Of a stretch of DNA of 11,129 nt, positions 6,056 to 11,129 are shown in pieces. The stretch is from Acetobacteraceae bacterium (GTDB lineage Bacteria > Pseudomonadota > Alphaproteobacteria > Acetobacterales > Acetobacteraceae). The position numbers were made by a program, and so were the translations under genes. The stretch lies in contig DAHUXX010000186.1 in NCBI GenBank assembly GCA_027306955.1, positions 1 through 11,129 on the forward strand. Reading direction: 5' to 3'. The notes below the pieces were generated by a model. That model saw nothing but the letters and a program-made list of their open reading frames with translations, did not search any database and was not told the DNA's origin. The first letter of the stretch is position 1; each line of letters opens with the position of its first letter.

Positions 6056-6460
6056 GTGTCTAAGGACGAAGAGAGGATGGGCGGCCCCGCGCTGCTCGCG
6101 GTGAAAGCAGCCCCGAAGAAGACGGCCGCAAAGAAGGCCCCGGCGAAGAAGGCTGCCGCGAAGAAGCCGGCGAAGAAGGCGGCGAAGCTCGCGGTCGCCA
6201 AGGCGCCGGCGAAGAAGGCCGCGGCGAAGAAGCCGGCCGCGAAGAAGCCCGCGGCGAAGAAGCCGGCCGCGAAGAAGGCCGCGGCGAAGGCGGCCCCGAA
6301 GAGGGCCGCGCCGAAGAAGGCCGCCGCGCCGAAGAAGGCCGCCGCGAAGAAGCCGGCCGCGAAGAAGGCCGCGCCGAAGAAGGCCGCCGCGAAGAAGCCC
6401 GCGGCCAAGCGCGCGGCACCGAAAAAGGCCGCGGCTCCGGCTGCTGCTCCGGCGGCCTGA
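6056..6460 (+). CDS. histone H1-like AAKK-repeat DNA-binding protein
   Basis: The 134 residues are almost entirely Ala, Lys and Pro. After a short acidic head (VSKDEERMGGPALLAVKAA) the rest is repeats such as PAKKAAAKK, PAAKKPAAKK and AAPKKAA, ending AAPAAAPAA. There is no globular domain, signal peptide or membrane segment. Such very basic, low-complexity tails resemble the C-terminal domain of eukaryotic histone H1 and bacterial H1-like proteins (AlgP, HctB-like, H1-like nucleoid proteins). They bind DNA, and sometimes RNA, without sequence specificity through lysines. The role here, nucleoid compaction, is inferred from composition only. The GTG start is supported by AAGGAG. It stands alone as a monocistronic unit between two terminators. 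Repeat number probably varies between strains because the coding repeats invite slippage. Confidence 0.8.
   Translation: MSKDEERMGGPALLAVKAAPKKTAAKKAPAKKAAAKKPAKKAAKLAVAKAPAKKAAAKKPAAKKPAAKKPAAKKAAAKAAPKRAAPKKAAAPKKAAAKKPAAKKAAPKKAAAKKPAAKRAAPKKAAAPAAAPAA
6109..6431 (+). repeat. in-frame imperfect tandem repeat of GCGAAGAAG-type units
   Basis: Within the histone-like gene, short units such as GCGAAGAAGCCGGCC and CCGAAGAAGGCCGCC recur in register with codons, encoding AKKPA and PKKAA. Units vary by single codons (AAG to CGC or AGG, giving Arg). This is a microsatellite-like coding array, the likely source of length change between relatives. Confidence 0.75.
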
Positions 6461-6484
6461 TCCGCCGGCACCGACCGAAGCATG

Positions 6485-6520
6485 GCGGGCGCTCCCGCAA
6501 GGGGCGCCCGCTTTTCTTTT
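6485..6520 (+). terminator. rho-independent terminator of the histone-like gene
   Basis: GCGGGCGC (6485-6492) pairs perfectly with GCGCCCGC (6504-6511) around an 11-nt loop, followed by TTTTCTTTT (6512-6520). It begins 24 nt after the stop codon. The otnC stop codon on the other strand is only 13 nt further on. The minus strand lacks a T-run on its side, so service to both strands is doubtful. Confidence 0.9.
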
Positions 6521-6532
6521 AAGCCGAGCGTG

Positions 6533-7165
6533 TCAGCCGAAGGTCTTGAGCAGGTCGTCGATCTGCGCCGGCGTGAGTTCGCGCGGCCGGGCGGCGCGCA
6601 GCAGCAGCGCGAGCTTCGCGGCTTCCTCGAGTTCCTCCGCCGCGGCGACGGCGTCGCCCAGCGTGGCGCCGGTGACGACCGGGCCGTGATTGGCGAGCAG
6701 CACGGCGCTCGCGTTCGCCGCCTCGGCCGCGATCGCTGCCTCCATTGCGGGATCACCGGGACGGAAATACGCGATGACGGGAAGGTCGCGTCCGATGCGC
6801 ATCACGAAATAGGGTGTGAGCGGCGGGATCGGCCGGCGCTCGCGGGGTTGCGCGAGGCAGGCGATGGCAGTGGCCATGGTGGAGTGAAGATGCACCACGG
6901 CGCCGGTCGCCGGGCGCGCCTGGTAGAAGGCGCGGTGCATGAAGACCTCCTTCGAGGGCTTGTCGCCGGCGACGTGGTGGAAGCGCGCGTCCAGCCTCGC
7001 GAGGCGCGCGGCGTCGAGGGTGCCGAGGCAGGAGTTGGTGGGCGTGACGAGGAAGCCGTCGCCGAGCCGCGCGCTGATGTTGCCCGCGGTGCCGACGGCG
7101 TAGCCGCGCGCGAACAGGCTGCGCCCGGTTTCCACGATCGCCTCGCGCAACGCCGCCTCGTTCAT
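6533..7165 (-). CDS. otnC: 3-oxo-tetronate 4-phosphate decarboxylase (class II aldolase family)
   Basis: This zinc-dependent enzyme of the class II aldolase/adducin family converts 3-oxo-tetronate 4-phosphate to dihydroxyacetone phosphate and CO2. Visible hallmarks are TAGNISAR (27-33 region), SKE with the catalytic Glu73, the metal ligands His92 and His94 in VHLHSTMATA, and His160 in LLANHGPVV. The 210 residues are normal for OtnC (YgbL). A fuculose- or ribulose-phosphate aldolase is the alternative, but the adjacent otnK makes OtnC much more likely. The start ATG overlaps the otnK stop as ATGA (7162-7165), implying translational coupling, and no independent ribosome binding site is seen. 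It is the last gene of the glycosyltransferase-otnK-otnC unit; acid dehydrogenase and isomerase partners are not in view. Confidence 0.88.
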   Translation of the reverse strand: MNEAALREAIVETGRSLFARGYAVGTAGNISARLGDGFLVTPTNSCLGTLDAARLARLDARFHHVAGDKPSKEVFMHRAFYQARPATGAVVHLHSTMATAIACLAQPRERRPIPPLTPYFVMRIGRDLPVIAYFRPGDPAMEAAIAAEAANASAVLLANHGPVVTGATLGDAVAAAEELEEAAKLALLLRAARPRELTPAQIDDLLKTFG

Positions 7166-8442
7166 GGCGTCTCGAACGCTTCGGCGAAAAACGCGGGGCC
7201 GCCGAAATTGCCCGATTTCAAAGCGAGCTTCAGCGGTGGGCCGGAGCCCTCGGCGAGCGTCCAGGGCACGCCCGGCGCGATCTCGTGGCCGATACGCAGG
7301 CGTTGCGCACCAAGCCGGGAGACGACGGCGCCGGAAGTCTCGCCGCCGGCGACGACGAGGCGGCGCACGCCGGAGGCGATGAGCCCCTCGGCGATGCGCG
7401 CGAGCGTGCGCTCGATCAGCGCGCCAGCTGCCTCCCGGCCGAGCGCCTGCTGGATGGCGGCGACGCGCTCGGGAGGAGCGGAAGCGGCGATGACGACGGG
7501 ACGCTCGCCCAGCAGTGGGCGCGCCCAGGCGAGCGCGGCCTGCGCCATCGCGTGATCGTCGGGGTTCGCGAGCGGATCGATCTCGAACACGGGGAAGAGG
7601 GAGCGGGCATGGCCCACCTGCATCAGCGTCGCGCGCGAGCAGGAACCCGCGAGAACCGCCGCGTGGCCGGCGATGGCGGGAAGTTCCATCGCGTCGGCGC
7701 GTGGCGGCAGCAGCCCGGCGCGGCGGAAATTGTCCGGCAGGCCCATCGCGACCCCGGCGCCACCGGTGATGAGCGCGTGGGAAGCGGCGGCCTGGCCGAT
7801 CGCCATCAGGTCCTCGTCGCCGACGGCATCGACGATGGCGAAGCGACGACCCTGTTCGGCAAGGCGCGTCATCGCGTCGCGGATCGGGCCCGAGCCCTGG
7901 CGAACGGTCAGGAAGGGGACCAGGCCGACCGGAGCGGTGGTCTGGCGGCCGAGCACGCGCACGAGGTCGGCGTCACGCATCGGCGTGAGCGGATGGTTCT
8001 CCATGCCGCTCTCGTTCAACAGGCGCGTGGCCACGAACAGGTGGCCGGCGTAGACGCTGCGGTTGTTGGCGGGGAAGGCGGGGCAGGCGAGCGCGAAGCC
8101 GGCGTCGAGGTCGGCGAGCAGGGCCTCCGCGACCGGGCCGATATTGCCTTCGTCCGTGCTGTCGAAGGTGGAGCAGTACTTAAAGAAGAACTGCCGGCAA
8201 CCCGAAGCGCGCAGCCAGGCCAGTGCCGCACGGCTCTGCGCCACGGCCTCGGCGACCGGGGCGGTGCGCGACTTCAGCGCGACGACGATGGCGTCCGCCT
8301 CGACCGTCTCGCCTGGCTGCGGCACGCCGATCGTCTGCACCGCGCGCATGCCGCGGGCGGCGAGCATCGCGGCGATGTCGGTCGCACCGGTGAAGTCGTC
8401 GGCGACGACGCCCAGGAGAGGAGCCGGCGGCGGCGCGCTCAT
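7162..8442 (-). CDS. otnK: 3-oxo-tetronate kinase (four-carbon acid sugar kinase)
   Basis: This ATP-dependent kinase of the DUF1537/YgbK family phosphorylates 3-oxo-tetronate at O-4, feeding OtnC in use of tetronate (erythronate/threonate-type) acids. The N-terminal substrate domain begins LLGVVADDFTGATDIAAML (DDFTGAT at 15-21) and continues with STFDSTDEGNIGPV and CPAFPANNRSVYAGHLFV. The C-terminal nucleotide domain carries VVAGGETSGAVV (GGETSG 366-371), followed by GHEIAPGVPW and LKSGNFGG near the end. The length of 426 residues is normal. The ATG at 8442 overlaps the glycosyltransferase stop (ATGA, 8439-8442). An upstream in-frame start at 8508 would add 22 residues inside the neighbour and before the conserved start. 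D-threonate kinase (DtnK) is a relative, but the pairing with otnC favours OtnK. Confidence 0.9.
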   Translation of the reverse strand: MSAPPPAPLLGVVADDFTGATDIAAMLAARGMRAVQTIGVPQPGETVEADAIVVALKSRTAPVAEAVAQSRAALAWLRASGCRQFFFKYCSTFDSTDEGNIGPVAEALLADLDAGFALACPAFPANNRSVYAGHLFVATRLLNESGMENHPLTPMRDADLVRVLGRQTTAPVGLVPFLTVRQGSGPIRDAMTRLAEQGRRFAIVDAVGDEDLMAIGQAAASHALITGGAGVAMGLPDNFRRAGLLPPRADAMELPAIAGHAAVLAGSCSRATLMQVGHARSLFPVFEIDPLANPDDHAMAQAALAWARPLLGERPVVIAASAPPERVAAIQQALGREAAGALIERTLARIAEGLIASGVRRLVVAGGETSGAVVSRLGAQRLRIGHEIAPGVPWTLAEGSGPPLKLALKSGNFGGPAFFAEAFETP

Positions 8443-9470
8443 GCAATCGCGGCGGCGAAGGCCTCGGCCTGCGCGTGCCAGCCGCCGAGAGTCTGGCCGA
8501 TCTTCCACGCCGCGTCAGCCATGTTCCGGCGCAGCGGCACGTCGGCGATGACGCGGCGCAGGCAGCGCGAAAGCATGTCGGAATCGTCCGCGGGGCTGAC
8601 CGTGCCGGCTTCCGGCGAGACGAGCGAGGCGGCGGGTGCCGCATCGGTGGTGACGACCGGCAGGCCGTGGCGCAGCGCCTCCGCGATCGCCATGCCGAAG
8701 CCCTCGTAGCGGGTGGCGAGCGCGAACACGTCGGAGCCGTCCCACAGCGTTTCGAGATCCGCCTCGACCACCGCGCCGGGGAATTGGATGCGCCTCCCGA
8801 CGCCGGCCTTCTCGGCGATGCGCTTGAGGTAGGCGAGCTGGCCCGCCTCGCGCTCGGCGCCGGCGATGGTGAGCTGCCAGTCGAGATCCTTGAGCCGGGC
8901 GAGCGCCTTGATGAGCACGTCGTGGCCCTTGCGCGCGGTGAGGTTGCCGACCGAGAGCAGGCAGCAGGTGATGCGGCCGGAGCCGCGGCTGCGGCGCGCG
9001 GGATCGACGCCCGGCGCGATGCTGGCGATGCGCGCCTGGTCGGCGGCAAATTCCTCGGCGAGGCGTTTCGCGGTCGCCTCGCTGCTGGTGACGATGCGCG
9101 CGAGCCGCGGCAGCATGCCGCGCTCGATCGCGCGCAGCGCCTCGCGATCGTCGGGTGGCGCGCCGGTCTCGAGCGCGGTCGGGTGATGGATGAGGGCGAC
9201 GGCGCGGCGGGCGACGAGTTCCTCCACGTGTTCCGCGAAGGCGGGCAGGCCGAGCCCGTCGATGACCAGGCGCGCCGAGCGGTCGGTGCGCGCGAGGAGC
9301 TCGGTCGCGGCCCGCAGCGCGTCATCGTCGGGCAGCGGATGGCGGCCGGCGAGCGAGGCGACCTCGACCGCGTGGCCGGCGTCGCGCAGGCCGGCGATGA
9401 TGCGCCGGTCATAGGCGTAGCCGCCGGAGACATCGTCGAGCGATCCGGGAACGGCGAAGACCACGTGCAT
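8439..9470 (-). CDS. family 4 glycosyltransferase (GT-B fold)
   Basis: This is a retaining GT4 glycosyltransferase of 343 residues that transfers a sugar from a nucleotide sugar to an unknown acceptor, probably at the cytoplasmic membrane face. The N-terminal Rossmann domain begins MHVVFAVPGSLDDVSGGYAY with the glycine-rich loop, then DRRIIAGLRDAGHAVEV. The C-terminal domain opens with LLSVGNLTARKGHDVLIKAL (R180, K181 contact the donor phosphates) and carries the EX7E motif, Glu256 and Glu264, in RYEGFGMAIAEALRHGLPVV. No membrane segment is seen. It has its own AAGGAG and is the first gene of a unit in which otnK overlaps its stop codon. The GGYAYDRRI start resembles glycosyltransferases I recall beside 6-pyruvoyltetrahydropterin synthase-like genes in related bacteria, which gives no acceptor. 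Confidence 0.85.
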   Translation of the reverse strand: MHVVFAVPGSLDDVSGGYAYDRRIIAGLRDAGHAVEVASLAGRHPLPDDDALRAATELLARTDRSARLVIDGLGLPAFAEHVEELVARRAVALIHHPTALETGAPPDDREALRAIERGMLPRLARIVTSSEATAKRLAEEFAADQARIASIAPGVDPARRSRGSGRITCCLLSVGNLTARKGHDVLIKALARLKDLDWQLTIAGAEREAGQLAYLKRIAEKAGVGRRIQFPGAVVEADLETLWDGSDVFALATRYEGFGMAIAEALRHGLPVVTTDAAPAASLVSPEAGTVSPADDSDMLSRCLRRVIADVPLRRNMADAAWKIGQTLGGWHAQAEAFAAAIA

Positions 9471-9477
9471 CAGATCG

Positions 9478-9483
9478 CTCCTT
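9478..9483 (-). promoter_or_regulatory. ribosome binding site of the glycosyltransferase
   Basis: AAGGAG on the minus strand lies 7 nt before the ATG at 9470. Its strength contrasts with otnK and otnC, which show none and rely on stop/start overlap. Confidence 0.75.
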
Positions 9484-9544
9484 CGCTGGCGGCGATGGTG
9501 ACGCTGAACATCAAGGCTCCCCCATGGTCTCGTCTCGTGGTCGC

Positions 9545-9566
9545 GGCACGGCCCGCCGGGCGTGCC
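9545..9566. repeat. GC hairpin between the flagellar and glycosyltransferase units
   Basis: GGCACG (9545-9550) and CGTGCC (9561-9566) form a 6-bp stem around a 10-nt GC-rich loop in the 197-bp gap (9471-9667). There is no T-run on either strand, so it is at best a weak terminator or pause site for the flagellar transcript. The gap presumably also holds the promoter of the glycosyltransferase unit, but I could not pick out convincing -35/-10 elements. Confidence 0.3.
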
Positions 9567-9667
9567 GGCGGCGTGTCCTTAGGAGGGCTTGGCGGAGGGG
9601 TCCAGTGCAAGCCTCAGACGGGCGCGGGTGCTGCGCCGTCCGCGCATGGGTCGGCTGGAGGCGGCGT

Positions 9668-10012
9668 TCAGGCGGTGCGCTGCAGGGCCATCGGCGCGCC
9701 GTGGCGCGGGGCGGCGCCATAGCAGGCGGAAGGTGCGTCGCGCGCCATCGCGTCGCGCGCCGCCTCGGCGACGAGCGCAATCACGCGCGCCTGGGTGGCG
9801 ATGCCGCGCTCGAGCAGGCGCTGATTGTCGCGCGCGAGCCGGCCGATGGTCGCGAGGCGCGTCGCGTCCGGCGGCGGCGCGTCGGCGACGGCGGCAAGGG
9901 CTGCTTCCTTCGCGGCGAGCATGGCGGCGGCACGCGCGAGGTCGAGGCGTTCGAGCGCGTCGTTCTCCTCGGCGAGCGCCTGCGCGAGGCGGTCCCATGC
10001 GTCTGCGGTCAT
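9668..10012 (-). CDS. small helical protein, probable FlgN-type flagellar chaperone
   Basis: The 114 residues are rich in Ala, Leu, Glu and Arg: WDRLAQALAEENDALERLDL, then a run of helix-forming residues with AAAMLAAKEAALAAV, and RLARDNQRLLERGIATQARV. This is a coiled-coil helical hairpin with no signal peptide or membrane segment. FlgN proteins, which chaperone the hook-filament junction proteins FlgK and FlgL, have this size and shape. Sequence conservation is low, so the call rests mostly on position directly after flgI and the rod-binding gene. The ATG at 10012 has AAGGAG 7 nt upstream and overlaps the preceding stop as ATGA. The C-terminal ~25 residues (ACYGAAPRHGAPMALQ) look unstructured. 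A generic flagellar hypothetical protein is the alternative. Confidence 0.6.
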   Translation of the reverse strand: MTADAWDRLAQALAEENDALERLDLARAAAMLAAKEAALAAVADAPPPDATRLATIGRLARDNQRLLERGIATQARVIALVAEAARDAMARDAPSACYGAAPRHGAPMALQRTA

Positions 10013-10281
10013 GGCTTCGCTCCTTTTTCCTGCGCCGCCACCAGCGCGGCCATCACCGGGGCCGCGAGGCCGAGGCCGCCGGACGCGGCGACGGCACGGC
10101 CAATTTCCTGGGCGAGGATGGGCATCCATTGCGCCTCGCCGGCGCCACCGTTGAACGGCCCGCTGGCCTTGCCGAGGGTCGCGAACATCGGCTGGAAGAG
10201 CTCGCCGAGGGCGACACCCTCGAAGCGGCGCGCGGCGGCGGCGAGGCGGGCGGGGTCGGGCGCGGCATGCGTGGCGATCAT
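10009..10281 (-). CDS. flgJ: rod-binding protein (FlgJ N-terminal-domain type)
   Basis: This 90-residue protein corresponds to the rod-binding domain of FlgJ, which caps and assembles the flagellar rod in the periplasm. The family pattern is clear: ARRFEGVALGELFQPMF (residues ~17-33), GPFNGG, EAQWMPILAQEIGRAVA, and GGLGLAAPVMAALVA. The peptidoglycan-hydrolysing C-terminal half found in enterobacterial FlgJ (~313 residues) is absent, as is usual in alphaproteobacteria, where a separate muramidase does that job. No signal peptide is apparent, consistent with export by the flagellar secretion system. It starts within the end of flgI (ATGA, 10278-10281) and ends overlapping the FlgN-like gene. 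Confidence 0.85.
   Translation of the reverse strand: MIATHAAPDPARLAAAARRFEGVALGELFQPMFATLGKASGPFNGGAGEAQWMPILAQEIGRAVAASGGLGLAAPVMAALVAAQEKGAKP
10020..10025 (-). promoter_or_regulatory. ribosome binding site of the FlgN-like gene
   Basis: AAGGAG on the minus strand, inside the end of the rod-binding gene, lies 7 nt before the ATG at 10012. It shows that this gene has its own initiation signal as well as a stop/start overlap. Confidence 0.7.
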
Positions 10282-11129
10282 CGCACCACCAGGTTCGCCT
10301 GCAGCGCTCCGGCGGCCTTGATCGCCTCGAGGATGCTGATCATGTCGCGCGGTGCCACGCCGAGCGCGTTGAGCGAGCCGACCAGGTCGCGCAGCGTGAC
10401 GTTGGCGGCGAGAATGCCGAGCTTCTTGCCCTTTCCCTTGTTCACCTGGATCGAGGTGCGCGCGACGGTGGTGGTGGTGCCGTTGGAGAACGGGCCGGGC
10501 TGGCTCACCTGCGGGGCCTCGGTGACGCGGATGGTGAGGTTGCCCTGCGCGATGGCGACGGTGGAGACGCGCACGTTCGCGCCCATGACGATGGTGCCGG
10601 AGGCTTCGTCGATCACCACCACCGCGGGCGTGTCCGGCTTGATGCGCAGATCCTCGATGCGCGCCAGCGAGGCGACGACGGGGCGACCGGTGAGGTTGAG
10701 TGCCACCGTGCGCGGGTCCGTGGCGTGCGCGATGCCAGGACCGATCGCGGCGTCGATCGCGCGCGCGACGCGCTCGGCGGTGTTGAGATCGGGGTTGCGC
10801 AGGCCAAGGCGCAGGCGCGGATGCGCGCCGAGGCGGTAGCCGATCTCGCGCTCCACCGTCGCGCCGTTGGCGATCTGGCCGGAGGTCGGCACGCCCTGGG
10901 TATAGGAGGCGCCGGCGCCCTTGGCCGCGATGGCGCCGGTGGCGACCGGACCTTGCGCGACCGCATAGACCTCGCCGTCGGCGGCGAGCAGCGGGGTGAC
11001 GAGGAGCATGCCGCCGGTGAGGTTGGTGGCGTCGCCGAGGGAGGCGACCTGGACGTCAATGCGGCTGCCGGTCTGCGCGAAGGCGGGCAGGTTGGCGGTG
11101 ACCATGACGGCGGCGACATTCTTGGTCTG
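10278..11129 (-). CDS. flgI: flagellar P-ring protein FlgI (5' end outside the window)
   Basis: This is the periplasmic P-ring subunit that forms the bushing around the flagellar rod in the peptidoglycan layer. The visible 283 residues cover the C-terminal three quarters. The frame is open to the window edge and reads QTKNVAAVMVTANLPAFAQ, so the Met at 11105 is internal and the true start with its signal peptide lies beyond 11129. Family blocks are SRIDVQVASLGDATNLTGGM, TPLLAADGEVYAVAQGP, IPNGATVERE-like ANGATVEREIGY, AVVVIDEASGTIVMGANVRV, and the C-terminus LVGSLNALGVAPRDMISILE then AIKAAGALQANLVVR. The full length is usually about 370. It is the first visible gene of a flagellar unit continuing with the rod-binding and FlgN-like genes. 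Confidence 0.95.
   Translation of the reverse strand, partial: QTKNVAAVMVTANLPAFAQTGSRIDVQVASLGDATNLTGGMLLVTPLLAADGEVYAVAQGPVATGAIAAKGAGASYTQGVPTSGQIANGATVEREIGYRLGAHPRLRLGLRNPDLNTAERVARAIDAAIGPGIAHATDPRTVALNLTGRPVVASLARIEDLRIKPDTPAVVVIDEASGTIVMGANVRVSTVAIAQGNLTIRVTEAPQVSQPGPFSNGTTTTVARTSIQVNKGKGKKLGILAANVTLRDLVGSLNALGVAPRDMISILEAIKAAGALQANLVVR

Noticed and set aside
6109..6431. CRISPR array suggested by repeated short units
   Set aside because: Units are contiguous, codon-aligned and without unique spacers; they encode lysine/alanine repeats.
9590..9620. Sigma-54 type promoter for the glycosyltransferase unit around TTGCAC on the minus strand
   Set aside because: The invariant GG and GC pair at the required spacing is not present.
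8475..9722. Plus-strand open frame of 415 codons over the glycosyltransferase
   Set aside because: Shadow frame; the minus strand carries the GT4 EX7E motif, a ribosome binding site and overlapping neighbours.

Overview
The window is GC-rich throughout (roughly 70% by eye) except for its first ~112 bases. It looks like the chromosome of a flagellated alphaproteobacterium. Supporting signs are a single-domain FlgJ-type rod-binding protein directly downstream of flgI, a lysine/alanine-rich histone H1-like protein, and catabolic genes of the kind common in Rhodospirillales/Acetobacterales. The order-level placement is a guess from gene content and composition.

Left part (1-2757): a major facilitator superfamily (MFS) transporter on the + strand has lost its native N-terminus at an abrupt AT-rich/GC-rich junction near position 112. 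It faces a minus-strand pair, mazG (house-cleaning NTP pyrophosphohydrolase) followed by an isochorismatase-fold amidohydrolase resembling N-carbamoylsarcosine amidase.

Middle (2758-3941): this stretch has no intact gene but is not empty. It holds two gene remnants on opposite strands, about 78 bp apart. One is a frameshifted, internally deleted extradiol (2,3-dihydroxybiphenyl-type) dioxygenase. The other is a frameshifted, internally deleted cyclic amidohydrolase of the hydantoinase/dihydroorotase/allantoinase group. Next comes an intact 2-methylcitrate dehydratase gene (prpD, 3942-5441) with a good ribosome binding site. It is followed by a perfect 7-bp inverted repeat and a strong intrinsic terminator ending in nine T residues.

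A gene-poor stretch of about 490 bp (5567-6055) leads into a gene for a 134-residue AAKK-repeat histone-like protein, which ends at a clear intrinsic terminator.

Right part (6533-11129, all minus strand): two translationally coupled blocks, read from high to low coordinates. The first is flgI (cut by the window edge), a FlgJ-type rod-binding protein and a FlgN-like small helical protein, each overlapping the next by ATGA. After a 197-bp gap comes a family 4 glycosyltransferase, otnK (3-oxo-tetronate kinase) and otnC (3-oxo-tetronate 4-phosphate decarboxylase), again joined by ATGA overlaps. OtnK and OtnC together convert a four-carbon 3-oxo acid to dihydroxyacetone phosphate and CO2. Their coupling to a glycosyltransferase is the least expected gene arrangement here. 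I found no CRISPR array, tRNA, rRNA or recognisable insertion sequence. I do not see a convincing undescribed system; the strongest oddities are the N-terminal junction, the paired pseudogenes and the glycosyltransferase-otnK-otnC arrangement.
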